DNA from: Planctomyces sp.
GTDB lineage: Bacteria; Planctomycetota; Planctomycetia; Planctomycetales; Planctomycetaceae
Assembly: GCA_019636235.1 (NCBI GenBank)
Contig: JAHBXW010000013.1
Location: 62,001 to 126,000, forward strand
Direction: 5' to 3'
DNA: 64,000 nt
Both the position numbers and the translations under genes were made by a program. Of the stretch, positions 35,501 through 43,782 are shown piece after piece. The notes beneath the pieces were generated by a model that saw only the letters and a list, made by a program, of their open reading frames with translations, had not been told where the DNA came from and ran no database searches. How positions within the stretch are numbered: the stretch's first letter is position 1; each line of letters starts with the position of its first letter.

Positions 35501-36236
35501 CTTCCAGAAACTCGTCGACCTGTTCCGCGGCTCGATCGACGCCCGGCGAAAGGGGATCTTCGAGGTCGATCTGCGGCTGCGGCCCTACGGGAAGGCGGGC
35601 AGCCTGGCCGTCTCGCTGCAGACGTTCGAGAAATACTTCGGCCCCGAGGGCGCGGCCTGGCCGTACGAACGCCAGGCGCTCGTCAAGCTGCGTCCCATCG
35701 CCGGAGACCGCGGTTTCGGCGAGCGCGTCGCCGGCGTGCGGGATTCGCTGATCTACACCGGGCAGCCGTTCGATGTCGCCGCGATGCGCGGCATGCGCGA
35801 AAAGCAGATCCGCCAGCTCGTGAGGGCTGGGACGTTCAACGCCAAATTGTCCCCGGGGGGACTCGTCGACTGCGAGTATCTCGTGCAGGGACTGCAGATC
35901 ACCTTCGGGCATCGCCATGCGGCGCTGCGGGCGACGAACACCCGCGCTGCGCTCAAGGCGCTGCAGGCGGCCGGCGTCCTGACGCCCGAGCAACGCGTGC
36001 GGCTCCGCGACGCGTACCGCTTCCTGCGGCGGCTGATCGACGGCCTGCGGATGGTCCGCGGCGACGCCCGCGATCTCGCCGTGCCCCCCGCCGATTCCGA
36101 GGAGTTCGAGTTCCTGGCGAGGCGGCTGGGCTACCGCGCCGACCCGCTGCAGCTGCATCGCGAAATCGAGACCACCGCGGAGACTGTGCTGGAACTCAGC
36201 CGGCTGCTGGAGGACCATGTTCCAGCGGGCCGGTGA
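32556..36236 (+). CDS. glnE: Glutamine synthetase adenylyltransferase (GlnE) with two internal ACT-like domains
   Basis: The protein has 1226 residues, against 946 for E. coli GlnE. The first nucleotidyltransferase domain carries GFGKLGGEELNYSSDIDLVF (Asp237, Asp239); the second has ALGKCGGYELGYASDIELMF, in which the second metal-binding Asp is Glu960. Between them are two ACT-like segments, about 546-640 (CELTIVGYDILGSLSMMCGL) and about 689-745 (MHIRAEDTIGFLYELSNSLA). ACT domains bind amino acids, as in GlnD, so direct glutamine sensing is a reasonable inference. GlnE attaches AMP to and removes it from glutamine synthetase. ATG at 32556 is taken; an upstream TTG at 32520 is possible. No glnA, glnB or glnD gene lies nearby in the window. 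Confidence 0.93.
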   Translation: MDAGTDHTLLLSHAPDADEPAQRLLAAVGFANVPEAHVRIRSLVRTPDERELLLRTLPGILFALSEGAAPDPSLINLERFIQAVPDRADMFRYLAENPRAVEILFRLFVGSQFLTEILLRNPQYLARLTQHKRLAEFKSRPQFIQEAQEASREAADAAACMNDLRRCQQWELLRLAACDTFGLMDLKSVTLQLALLADSLVHCVLDRCRHDLKLAAEDFAVLGFGKLGGEELNYSSDIDLVFVCRTGADQYWGLGQKLINGIAEPTSAGFLYRVDMRLRPWGRSGPLVSTIDAYVEYMKKHGRLWEKQALLKARVIAGNQEVGAEVLARLEPFIYDVDREAARNNVADMKRRIEEHLEKKGRAWGEVKGGQGSIRDVEFVTQYLQLAHGSQMPEVRSFNTLDALVRLAEFDLVRADEFRQLSSGYVFLRTIEHALQLMHNKQEHALPESTRELAYLARRLDYPGADEFLSHYGQHCRAIRSIYEKYILRGEDASTSTEFAAPRTVDIHFGDAAAGYHEIFTPEQAERHLRLLDQLDDPHIIRTETRPLPDGECELTIVGYDILGSLSMMCGLLFVCGWNIESGWVFTGSEVFEPRSGSSDRRRDHRRRKFVNVFRVRPQAPQPADAWTRYTAELIELLLLAQEGRTREAQGKLAKRVGLALRGLPVASSHFPAQLLPVLIDIDNVADPECTVMHIRAEDTIGFLYELSNSLALSGISIQRVRIQSERNEVLDTLAFVGADGRKITDGTRISELRAAVVLTKHFTHLLPQSPNPESALLQFREFLEHLFQQPDWLEQLGSLEQTEVLPALAQLLGVSEFLWHDFLRLQHENLFPVVANVQGLRHAKTIAELQAELRKGIAEAHDYDSRCAALNAFKDREMLRVDMRHILNLQEKFIEFSRELTDVAETVVSAAVQLALEELQPLHGEPRIDADGASRACGLAVCALGKCGGYELGYASDIELMFIYEGEGRTTGPQSIANAEFFQKLVDLFRGSIDARRKGIFEVDLRLRPYGKAGSLAVSLQTFEKYFGPEGAAWPYERQALVKLRPIAGDRGFGERVAGVRDSLIYTGQPFDVAAMRGMREKQIRQLVRAGTFNAKLSPGGLVDCEYLVQGLQITFGHRHAALRATNTRAALKALQAAGVLTPEQRVRLRDAYRFLRRLIDGLRMVRGDARDLAVPPADSEEFEFLARRLGYRADPLQLHREIETTAETVLELSRLLEDHVPAGR

Positions 36237-36277
36237 TCGCGAGTCATCCTGTCTGAATCCCGAATTGCGAGGGCCGT

Positions 36278-36859
36278 ATGCAGAGCAAAGCCAGGACCGT
36301 CGCCGAGTACCTGTTGGAACTTCCCGAAGACCGTCGGCGGGAAGTCGAAGCCGTGCGCCGCGTCGTCCGCAAAAACCTCGGCAAGGGGTTCCAGGAGGGC
36401 ATGCAGTACGGCATGATCGCCTGGTTCGTGCCGCACAGCCGTTATCCGGCGGGCTACCACTGCGATCCGAAACAACCGCTGCCGTTCGTCTGCCTCGCCT
36501 CGCAGAAGAACCATCTCTCCCTGTACATGATGTGCATGTATTCGGAGGGCGATGACGCCCGGGGCTTCCGCGAAGCCTGGGCCCGCACCGGCAAGAAGCT
36601 CGACATGGGCAAGAGCTGCATCCGGTTCCGCAAGGCGGACGACCTGGCCCTGGACCTTATCGGCGAGGTCATCCGCCGGCATCCGGTCGATGTCTGGATT
36701 CGCTATTACGAGGACTCGCTGAAGTCGTCGCTCGCGACGCGTCAGGAACAGCCGGTTCGGAGCGCCCCCAGCGGTCGGAAGCCGAAGACAAAACCGAAGG
36801 CCAAGGCCGGGGCGAAAGCCTCCGCGCGTCCCCGGGCGAAACCGAAGTCCTCCAGATGA
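36278..36859 (+). CDS. DUF1801 family protein with basic tail
   Basis: The 193-residue protein starts at an ATG with GAGG 5 bases upstream, 41 bases after glnE. The first ~145 residues match the DUF1801 (YdhG-like) fold: GFQEGMQYGMIAWFVPHS, PFVCLASQKNHLSLYMMCMY and CIRFRKADDLALDLIGEVIR. The family has no settled biochemical function. The last ~45 residues are Lys/Ala/Pro repeats (KPKTKPKAKAGAKASARPRA), like histone-H1-type tails, and could bind nucleic acid. Operon membership with glnE is likely from spacing but the functional link is unknown. Confidence 0.82.
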   Translation: MQSKARTVAEYLLELPEDRRREVEAVRRVVRKNLGKGFQEGMQYGMIAWFVPHSRYPAGYHCDPKQPLPFVCLASQKNHLSLYMMCMYSEGDDARGFREAWARTGKKLDMGKSCIRFRKADDLALDLIGEVIRRHPVDVWIRYYEDSLKSSLATRQEQPVRSAPSGRKPKTKPKAKAGAKASARPRAKPKSSR

Positions 36860-36914
36860 CGGCCGCGGCAGCGCGGACCGGGTCGCCAGTTGCCCTCAAA
36901 CGATCGACGGATCG

Positions 36915-37244
36915 ATGCTGGACGTGCTGACAACGCCCTGGTGGGAATGGAATTCGGCGACCGCCTCGCCCTGGGACTGGCTGTACCGGACATTCAACCT
37001 GGCGGAAGCCACGGCCTGGATGACGTTCGCGGGACTGGTGCTGCGGCGGTGGCTCCAGCATCGTCATTCGCCGCTGGAGCTGGCGTATGCGGGCGCCTTC
37101 GTGACGTTCGGCCTGACGGACGTCGCCGAAGCGTGGCAGCACACGTTGGCGCTGTTGCTGATGAAGGGCGTCGTGCTGGTCGCCCTGTTATGGCTGCGGG
37201 CGATCTCGATGCGCCGCTGGCATCCCGGCAGCCGGCTGTACTGA
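36915..37244 (+). CDS. Small membrane protein, unknown
   Basis: A 109-residue product with about three predicted helices, two of them clearly hydrophobic (ATAWMTFAGLVLRRWL and TLALLLMKGVVLVALLWL). It is tryptophan-rich at the N-terminus. No family was recognised and the ribosome-binding site is weak. It lies 55 bases after the DUF1801 gene on the same strand, and its coding-like composition makes it a plausible real gene. Confidence 0.55.
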   Translation: MLDVLTTPWWEWNSATASPWDWLYRTFNLAEATAWMTFAGLVLRRWLQHRHSPLELAYAGAFVTFGLTDVAEAWQHTLALLLMKGVVLVALLWLRAISMRRWHPGSRLY

Positions 37245-37341
37245 AGTGCTGGGGGGGCGCTCATCCGGCGACGGGGAGCTGCGACCGCGGCCTGCATGGA
37301 CGGCGCCCCTTCCGCCGCGCCATTCAGCAGCGCCCGACAAC

Positions 37342-37371
37342 AAAAAAAGGCCCGCCGACATCCGGCAGGCC
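37342..37371 (-). terminator. Intrinsic terminator of the alpha ribosomal operon
   Basis: On the minus strand a 9-bp stem (37363-37371 with 37349-37357, one mismatch) is followed by seven U residues (A-run 37342-37348). It begins 36 bases beyond the rplQ stop and fits the end of the rpmJ-rpsM-rpsK-rpoA-rplQ transcript. Confidence 0.8.
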
Positions 37372-37406
37372 CCCAGCGTGATTCAACAGTTGCTGAGCGC
37401 TTCCGA

Positions 37407-38009
37407 TCAGGCGTCAGCCGTGGCCGGTTCCGCCGCAGAAGAGGCGCCGACGACTTCGGGAGCCTTCCGCGACCGGCTGGGCCGATCCCGCACGCCGACG
37501 AACTCGACGATCGCCTGCTCGCCCCCGTCCCCCAGCCGCCGCTCGGCGATCCGGACGATCCGCAGGTAACCGCCCTGGCGATCCTTAAAGCGTGGCGCGA
37601 CGACGCTGAACAGCAGCGACACCGCTTCCTTGTCGCGGAGCTGCGCGAAGGCCCGGCGACGAGCGGTCACGGCAGGTGCGATCGCCGCGTTCCACTTCTG
37701 CCAGCGATCCGATTCCCGCCAGCTCTTCCATTCCGGCGAGTTCCGTTCGGCCGACGTGGCGAACTCTTCGGCCCGCTCCTCGTGCGGCAGCGCCGACTTG
37801 GCGATCGTCACCAGCCGCTCGACGAAGGGGCGCAGCTCCTTGGCCTTGGGCACCGTGGTGATGATCCGGCCGGCCACTTTCGGCTTCTTCCGGTCGTCAG
37901 CCGCGAACTCGCCCAGAGTGCGGATCAGGCTGGCCGCCATGTTGCGGAACATGGCGCGGCGGTGGGTTCCGGTGCGGCCGAGGATCCGGCCCTTGATGCG
38001 GTGACGCAT
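37407..38009 (-). CDS. rplQ: 50S ribosomal protein L17, enlarged
   Basis: The 200-residue protein opens [20 protein letters not shown] and continues LIRTLGEF, unmistakably L17. Standard L17 has about 120-130 residues. Here an extra ~50-residue segment rich in Trp, Glu and Arg (about residues 80-125, with [20 protein letters not shown]) sits before the usual [20 protein letters not shown] block, and a disordered Pro/Ala/Glu tail follows. Enlarged L17 is, as far as I recall, common among planctomycetes. It is the last gene of the operon, 53 bases after rpoA, and is followed by a terminator. Confidence 0.95.
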   Translation of the reverse strand: MRHRIKGRILGRTGTHRRAMFRNMAASLIRTLGEFAADDRKKPKVAGRIITTVPKAKELRPFVERLVTIAKSALPHEERAEEFATSAERNSPEWKSWRESDRWQKWNAAIAPAVTARRRAFAQLRDKEAVSLLFSVVAPRFKDRQGGYLRIVRIAERRLGDGGEQAIVEFVGVRDRPSRSRKAPEVVGASSAAEPATADA

Positions 38010-38062
38010 GACGTTCAGACAATCAAAAAAAGGTCAGTGAATCAGGACGCCCGGCCGCGGAC

Positions 38063-39079
38063 TCAGTGCGATCCGGCCATGGACTGCGGAACCTTCATGC
38101 CCAGCCGCAGGCCGATCTGCGCCAGCCGCTCTTTGACTTCCTGCAGCGTCGTCTCGCCGAAGTTGCGGACCTGCAGCAGTTCGTCGTCGCCGCGGCCGAC
38201 CAGGTCCCGGACCGTGTTGATCCCCTCGGACTCCAGGCAGTTCGTCGCCCGGACCGACAGGTTCAACTCGGCCAGGCTTCGCCCCAGCCGCTCCTCGAGC
38301 TCCAGATCGACCGGGGCGTACCCCGTGGCGTCGATCATGCCCTTCAGCGAGGCCTCCGGAGGCAGCTCCGCCCCGGCCTCGCGGTAGTTGATGAACGGAT
38401 TCAGGTGCTTGCGGAGGATCTTGGCCGCCTCGACCAGCGCCATCTCCGGAGAGACCGTGCCGTTCGTCCAGATCTCCAGCGACAGCTTGTCGTAGTTCGT
38501 CCGCTGGCCGACGCGCGTGTCCTCGACCTTGTACCGCACGCGGGTCACAGGCGAGAACGCCGCATCGAGGGGAATCACCCCCAGCTCAGGCATCTTCTCG
38601 TAGTGCTCCGCCGCCGGGATGTAGCCGCGGCCGTTCTCGACCGTCAGCTCGATGTTGAACGGCACGTCGTCCGTCAGCGTGGCGATGATCAGGTCGCGGT
38701 TGACGACTTCCACCTGGTCGTCGCAGATCACGTCGGCGCCGGTCACCACGCCGCGCTGCCGCTTGTCGATCCGCAACGTCTTGCTGGTGGTGCTGTGGTT
38801 CTTGACCACCAGGCTCTTCAGGTTCAGGCAGATGTCGGTGACATCCTCGACGACGCCGGGGATGGTCGAGAACTCGTGCTGCACGCCGAGGATCTTGGCG
38901 CGGGTGACCGCGCTGCCTTCGAGGCTGGACAGCAGAATTCTGCGGAAGCTGTTGGCGATGGTGTGTCCGAAGCCGCGCTCGAACGGTTCAGCCACGAACA
39001 GGCCATACGTCGGGGTCGCGCCCTCTTTGACCTGCGCCACACGACTGGGAAGCTCCAGATTCCGCCAACGAATACGCAT
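38063..39079 (-). CDS. rpoA: RNA polymerase alpha subunit
   Basis: The 338-residue protein has both domains: the N-terminal assembly domain ([29 protein letters not shown]) and the C-terminal DNA/activator-binding domain ([40 protein letters not shown]). The ATG has GGAG 8 bases upstream. Length matches typical alpha subunits (about 330). It follows rpsK directly; the usual intervening rpsD is missing here. Confidence 0.97.
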   Translation of the reverse strand: MRIRWRNLELPSRVAQVKEGATPTYGLFVAEPFERGFGHTIANSFRRILLSSLEGSAVTRAKILGVQHEFSTIPGVVEDVTDICLNLKSLVVKNHSTTSKTLRIDKRQRGVVTGADVICDDQVEVVNRDLIIATLTDDVPFNIELTVENGRGYIPAAEHYEKMPELGVIPLDAAFSPVTRVRYKVEDTRVGQRTNYDKLSLEIWTNGTVSPEMALVEAAKILRKHLNPFINYREAGAELPPEASLKGMIDATGYAPVDLELEERLGRSLAELNLSVRATNCLESEGINTVRDLVGRGDDELLQVRNFGETTLQEVKERLAQIGLRLGMKVPQSMAGSH

Positions 39080-39212
39080 GCTGAAAACTCCAAACAGGCC
39101 GGCGGTTCGTCGGACCCCAGGTCCTGGCGACTGCTCCGCCCCACGTCGCCTTAAACGAGAACTCCGGAAGTGACTTGATTCCTCCCCGCGTCCCTGCGGC
39201 GGACACGTCGGC

Positions 39213-39611
39213 TCAGACGCGGCGCTTCTTCGGCGGACGGCAGCCGTTGTGCGGCAGCGGCGTCACGTCTTCGATGCTCTTGATGGAAATCCCGGACACC
39301 TGCAGGCCGGAAATCGCGCTTTCGCGGCCCGATCCCGGCCCCTTGACGCGGACTTCCAACTCCTTGACCCCGTACTTCCGAGCCTTGTCGGCACAGATTT
39401 CCGCGGCCCGCTGCGCCGCGTAGGGCGTGCTTTTCCGCGACCCCTTGAAGCCCGACGTGCCGGCCGAACCCCAGCACAACACGTCCCCGTTCGTATCGGT
39501 GATCGAGATCACCGTATTGTTGAACGTCGCCTTGATGTGCGCGACTGCGCGGCTGACGTTCTTGCGGGCCTTCTTCTTCCTGCCGCTGTCTGACTTCGAC
39601 TGCTGTGCCAC
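39213..39611 (-). CDS. rpsK: 30S ribosomal protein S11
   Basis: The 132-residue protein has the S11 blocks [40 protein letters not shown] and the C-terminal [10 protein letters not shown]. It starts at GTG with GGAG/AGGA upstream. Length is standard. It binds 16S rRNA in the platform of the small subunit and belongs to the alpha operon, between rpsM and rpoA. Confidence 0.97.
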   Translation of the reverse strand: MAQQSKSDSGRKKKARKNVSRAVAHIKATFNNTVISITDTNGDVLCWGSAGTSGFKGSRKSTPYAAQRAAEICADKARKYGVKELEVRVKGPGSGRESAISGLQVSGISIKSIEDVTPLPHNGCRPPKKRRV

Positions 39612-39730
39612 GTATCCTGCTCCCGAATGGCGGCCGCTGCCGCCGGCCGCTCAACGCTTCCCAACCGCTGAATTCCACACGCCGAGCCGGGACCCCCGAC
39701 CACGGCCGAACATGGACGCCGCCCCTGGCG

Positions 39731-40117
39731 TCAGTGACGCATGTCCTTGACGCCCTTCTTGCCGGCCACCGTCTTCTTCACGCCTTTGCGGGTGCGGGCG
39801 TTCGTTCGCGTCCGCTGGCCCCGGCAGGGCAGACCCTTGCGGTGCCGCACGCCCCGATAGCACTGAATGTTCCGCAGCCGGCCGATGTTCTCCGCCACTT
39901 CACGGCGCAGCTGGCCCTCGACGGTGAATTCGTTGTCGAGCAGCGAGTTCAGCCGCTGCACGTCGTCGTCCGACAGCTCCCGCGCGCGGCGGTTCGTCGG
40001 CAGGTTCAGGCTCCGGCAGACCTCGATCGCACGGGCCTCGCCCACGCCATACAGATACTGCAGGGAGATGAACGTCGGCTTGTCGTTGGGAATGTCAACA
40101 CCCAGAACGCGCGGCAT
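39731..40117 (-). CDS. rpsM: 30S ribosomal protein S13
   Basis: The 128-residue protein opens MPRVLGVDIPNDKPTFISLQ and has the family block YRGVRHRKGLPCRGQRTRTN near the C-terminus. The ATG at 40117 is preceded by GAGG at 8 bases; a TTG one codon earlier is less likely. It bridges the small-subunit head to L5 and the P-site tRNA. It lies between rpmJ (147-base gap) and rpsK (119-base gap). Confidence 0.97.
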   Translation of the reverse strand: MPRVLGVDIPNDKPTFISLQYLYGVGEARAIEVCRSLNLPTNRRARELSDDDVQRLNSLLDNEFTVEGQLRREVAENIGRLRNIQCYRGVRHRKGLPCRGQRTRTNARTRKGVKKTVAGKKGVKDMRH

Positions 40118-40264
40118 CAATGACCTCGTAATTCAACCAGTTTCCGCTGCTTCGTTCTCGCGGGCGGACACGCCGCGCGGCTGCAGAGTTCCCGCCGCGG
40201 AGCCGGCTCGACGACCCGCACTCCCGCTATGCCGCCCGCCCAGGCCGGCGACGACGCGGCTCTC

Positions 40265-40381
40265 TTAACCCTGACGCTGCTTGTGACGCGGATTCGCGGC
40301 ACAAATGATGTACACGCGCCCCTTGCGGCGAACGACCTTGCATTGCTCGCAGACGCGCTTCACGCTGGCACGGACCTTCAT
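40265..40381 (-). CDS. rpmJ: 50S ribosomal protein L36
   Basis: This 38-residue protein reads [20 protein letters not shown] and ends PRHKQRQG. It is the zinc-binding (C+) form, with Cys11, Cys14, Cys27 and His32 present. It is the first recognisable gene of the alpha operon in this window; no infA or map gene precedes it. The upstream 288 bases up to the divergent DUF1501 gene must hold the operon promoter, which I could not place with confidence. Confidence 0.96.
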   Translation of the reverse strand: MKVRASVKRVCEQCKVVRRKGRVYIICAANPRHKQRQG

Positions 40382-40669
40382 GGAATCAAACCGCCGACCG
40401 CCGACTAAATCTCCGAATGCCCCGACCCTTCGGACCATCTTCCGAAGTTCACACGGGCGCAACCCGACCGCTGCTCAGGCCGGACTCTACTGAGCGCGGT
40501 GAAGAATTCGCAAGTGTAGCGGCTCCCACGAGGAACGCAACTCCACTCAACAGCGCGTTTCGCGCCAAATTTCGCCCTTTTTTTCAACGGACCGCAACCA
40601 CCGTCGATTTCCCCGCCCCCTCGCGACATACTCCCATCCAGACTCGCTTGTGCGTTCCCGGAGATGTCC

Positions 40670-42064
40670 ATGCTCCATCGGCGTGACGCGTTGCTGCGAC
40701 TCGGCTCGGGACTCGGGGGGCTCTCGCTGCCCGGATTGCTCCAGGCCGCCAGCCGCCAGCAGGCCAGCGACGCTCCTGCCGCCACGGCCAGATCCTGCAT
40801 CCTCATTTACCTGTGGGGCGGGCCGCCCCAAATGGACTTGTGGGACCCCAAACCCGATGCGCCCGATGGCATTCGGTCCCCGTTCGGCACGATCGCCACC
40901 GCGGTTCCCGGCATCCATTTCACCGACCAGATTCCCGGGATGGCCAGGCATGCCGATAAGCTCGCCGTCATTCGTTCCTACACGCATGACAGCAACCAGC
41001 ACGAAGTCGGCGTCTACCACACGTTGACCGGCCACATCGACAACACGCTGGCCGTCCCACGGAATCGCCGCAGTCGCCGCGACTTCCCGAACCTGCCCGC
41101 GGTCGTCGCACGCTTCTCGCCCCCTGCGTTGATGCCGGCCAGCGTCACCGTCCCCCGCCCCATCGGGCATGACGGCGTCGTGTACACTGGCACCTGGGCC
41201 GGATTTCTCGGACCGCAGTTCGACGCCGTCGAACTCCAGTCCCCCGGCGAAGTCGACGCCCCGCCCCCGCATGCGCTCGAACTCCCCCCCAGCCTGTCGC
41301 AGGGCCGACTGCAGTTGCGGCACGGATTGCTGTCGGTGCTGGAGCACGCCGATCGCACGGCCCAGTCCGCGAGGTTTGAACGGACGGCCGCGCGGTCCGG
41401 CATGAATCGGTTCCGAGAACAGGCGTTCGCCATGTTGACCGCCCCGGAAACGAAATCCGCGTTCGACATCGATCGGGAACCGGCTGCGATTCGCGACGCC
41501 TATGGGCGCAACGAATATGGAGAAGCCATCCTGCTGGCGCGGCGGTTGATCGAATCCGGGGTTCGCATCGTCACGATGGTGTGGCAGCACATTTGTCCGG
41601 ACGGCAATGTGGCCAACGTCTGGGACAATCACGGCGGGACCAGTTCGCTGGGCGGCCTCACCGGCTACGAGATGTTGAAGCAGCCCTACTGCCTGCCGTC
41701 GCTCGATCGGGCTACGGCGGCGCTGCTCGACGACCTGTCGCAGCGCGGCCTGCTCGACGAGACGCTGGTGTTGATGCTGGGAGAGTTCGGGCGCACGCCG
41801 AAGATCAACGCGACGGCCGGCCGCGACCACTGGGGGCCCTGCCAGTCCGTGGTGCTGGCGGGGGGCGGAATCCGCGGCGGCCAGGTTTATGGCGCCAGCG
41901 ATGCCAGTGCGGCTTATCCCGTTCGCGATCCGGTGCGTCCGGAGGATTTCATCGCGACCGCGTGTCAGGCGCTCGGCGTGCCGCCGGACGCGACGATAAC
42001 CGACGAATCGGGCAGGCCGCACCGCGTCAGCGAAGGACGCGTGATTCAGTCGCTGTTCGGTTGA
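40670..42064 (+). CDS. DUF1501 family secreted protein, copy 3
   Basis: The protein has 464 residues. I chose ATG at 40670 because GGAG lies 6 bases upstream; an ATG two codons earlier abuts that motif. The N-terminus MLHRRDALLRLGSGLGGLSL is Tat-like, with HRRDALLRLG. Family blocks are CILIYLWGGPPQMDLWDPKP, GEFGRTPKINATAGRDHW and VVLAGGGIRGGQVYGASDAS. It is closest to copy 1 among the four in this window. It should be exported; the function of the family is not established. No DUF1549/DUF1553 gene is adjacent. It is divergent from rpmJ and convergent with the oxidoreductase gene at 42126. Confidence 0.92.
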   Translation: MLHRRDALLRLGSGLGGLSLPGLLQAASRQQASDAPAATARSCILIYLWGGPPQMDLWDPKPDAPDGIRSPFGTIATAVPGIHFTDQIPGMARHADKLAVIRSYTHDSNQHEVGVYHTLTGHIDNTLAVPRNRRSRRDFPNLPAVVARFSPPALMPASVTVPRPIGHDGVVYTGTWAGFLGPQFDAVELQSPGEVDAPPPHALELPPSLSQGRLQLRHGLLSVLEHADRTAQSARFERTAARSGMNRFREQAFAMLTAPETKSAFDIDREPAAIRDAYGRNEYGEAILLARRLIESGVRIVTMVWQHICPDGNVANVWDNHGGTSSLGGLTGYEMLKQPYCLPSLDRATAALLDDLSQRGLLDETLVLMLGEFGRTPKINATAGRDHWGPCQSVVLAGGGIRGGQVYGASDASAAYPVRDPVRPEDFIATACQALGVPPDATITDESGRPHRVSEGRVIQSLFG

Positions 42065-42125
42065 TCGCAGCGCCCGGCCGAACATCCGCTGCGCGTCAGC
42101 CGACCGCCCCGGGTGCTGAACCGCT

Positions 42126-43571
42126 TCACGACGCCGCCGCCGACGGACGCAGCGCCCCCGTCGCCGTCAGGTGCTTGTCGATCTCGTTCGCCACAATCAC
42201 TCCGTAGTTCACCGCGCCCAGCCAGCCCGACATGATGATCCCCACCGATCCGGCGTGAAACAGCCCGGACACCTGCTGCGGCAGCGACTGCGAGACCTTC
42301 AGCCCCTCGAACTTCGTCCCGAACGACGCCCCCTCGAGGTGCCGCGTGTAGTGCCGGAATGTCCGGGGCGTCGAGGCCTCGAGCCAGTCCACCTTCTCGC
42401 GGACGTTCGGCACGTACTGCTCCAGGCAGTCCAGCGTCGACTCGCACAGCCGCTGCTTGTCAGCCTCGTACTCCTCATCGCTGAGCGTCGACCAGTCCGC
42501 GTAGTTCGCGTTCGTCGAGGAGACGATCAGCCAGCGATCCGAACCCGGCCGCGTTTCCGGGTAGTAGAACGAAAACGTCCGGCTGCTGATCGATTTCGAC
42601 AGCATCGCGTCGATGTCGAATCCGCTGTGTTCGGAGTGGAACAGCAGGTCCCCGCAGTAGTCGAAGCCCGCGCCCGGCTTGAGGGCGATGTACACCTGGC
42701 AGCTCGAATTGTTCAGCCGGACCGCCCGCGTCTCCTCAACAAACGACGGATCGAAATTCTGCTCGCCGGCGAGGTTCAGCACGGTGGACTTGATGTTCGC
42801 ATTCGACAGCACGCTCTGGCAGGCGATCCGCTTGCCGTTGACCCACACCGCCGACACCTGCCGCCCCGGGTTGACCTCGATCCGCTCCACCAGCGACCGG
42901 ATGCGGATGTCCACGCCGTTGCGCTCCAGCTCCTCGCGCATCTGGCGGATCAGCTTGTCGGTCCCGCCCTGGAACGTGTAGACCCCCTTGCTCATGAAGT
43001 TCGAGAACACGATCCCGTAAGTCAGCGCGGGATCCTCGAGCGTCGAGCCGTTCGCATAGGTGATCGGCTCCATCAGCAGCCGGACGACGTCGCTGCGGCC
43101 CGGGAAGAACCGTTCGAACAGCTCGCGGGTGGTGGTCGTCTGGTCGTCGTAATAGTTCATCTGCCGGGCGGCGTCGAAGAACGCCTGCACGGTTTCGGCC
43201 GTCACGCCGAACTTCTCAATCAGAATCCGCGTGAAGTCCTCGCGATTGAACGACGTCCACAGGCTGAACTGCGGGTTCTCGAACCGAATGCCCTTCAGCG
43301 GCACGATCGAATCGGCGATTTCCTGCGTCCAGTATTTCCGGCAGGACTTGATCATCCCGATCGGAAAGCCGTGGAGCGAGATGTCGAAGATGTGCCCGCC
43401 GCGACGCTTGAACCAGGTCGCCATCCCGCCCAACTGATAGTGGTGCTCGAGCAGCAGCACCGAGTACCCGGCCTTGGCCAGGACGTTCGCGCCGGTGAGT
43501 CCGGCCAGTCCGCTGCCGATGACGATGACGTCGTAATGGTCGCGAACGTCGCTGAGAAAGTCCTTGGACAT
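42126..43571 (-). CDS. FAD-dependent oxidoreductase, phytoene desaturase/carotenoid isomerase-like
   Basis: The 481-residue protein opens with an FAD-binding Rossmann motif ([20 protein letters not shown]) and the second block [17 protein letters not shown] central [20 protein letters not shown] matches the CrtI/CrtISO/retinol saturase branch. The C-terminal [20 protein letters not shown] is the FAD-closing helix seen in this superfamily. Substrates in the family are carotenoids, retinoids and squalene-like polyprenes; this copy stands alone with no phytoene synthase or other carotenoid gene around it. It is probably membrane-associated. The ATG is divergent from the DUF1501 gene at 43783, 211 bases away. 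Confidence 0.87.
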   Translation of the reverse strand: MSKDFLSDVRDHYDVIVIGSGLAGLTGANVLAKAGYSVLLLEHHYQLGGMATWFKRRGGHIFDISLHGFPIGMIKSCRKYWTQEIADSIVPLKGIRFENPQFSLWTSFNREDFTRILIEKFGVTAETVQAFFDAARQMNYYDDQTTTTRELFERFFPGRSDVVRLLMEPITYANGSTLEDPALTYGIVFSNFMSKGVYTFQGGTDKLIRQMREELERNGVDIRIRSLVERIEVNPGRQVSAVWVNGKRIACQSVLSNANIKSTVLNLAGEQNFDPSFVEETRAVRLNNSSCQVYIALKPGAGFDYCGDLLFHSEHSGFDIDAMLSKSISSRTFSFYYPETRPGSDRWLIVSSTNANYADWSTLSDEEYEADKQRLCESTLDCLEQYVPNVREKVDWLEASTPRTFRHYTRHLEGASFGTKFEGLKVSQSLPQQVSGLFHAGSVGIIMSGWLGAVNYGVIVANEIDKHLTATGALRPSAAAS

Positions 43572-43782
43572 CGTTCCGCGTGGAAGTCTTGGCGAGCGAT
43601 CATCCCGTCGCCGGTGAAGACGGAGTCCCCCGGGGGACGCGCGTGCAGGGTGAGGAAACCGTCAGAGTGTAAGAGACGCGATCCGAGAGTCCAATGGGCC
43701 GCCCGGCTGCGCCGCACAAGCCGCACCGACGTTGAGTTCGACTGGAGTTGATGCGTGTCCCCAAGTCCCCTGAACCGCCATA

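Noticed and set aside
33816-36218. 800-codon open frame on the minus strand
   Set aside because: It is antisense to glnE, whose motifs are clear. The product is rich in Arg, Gln and Leu without family features.
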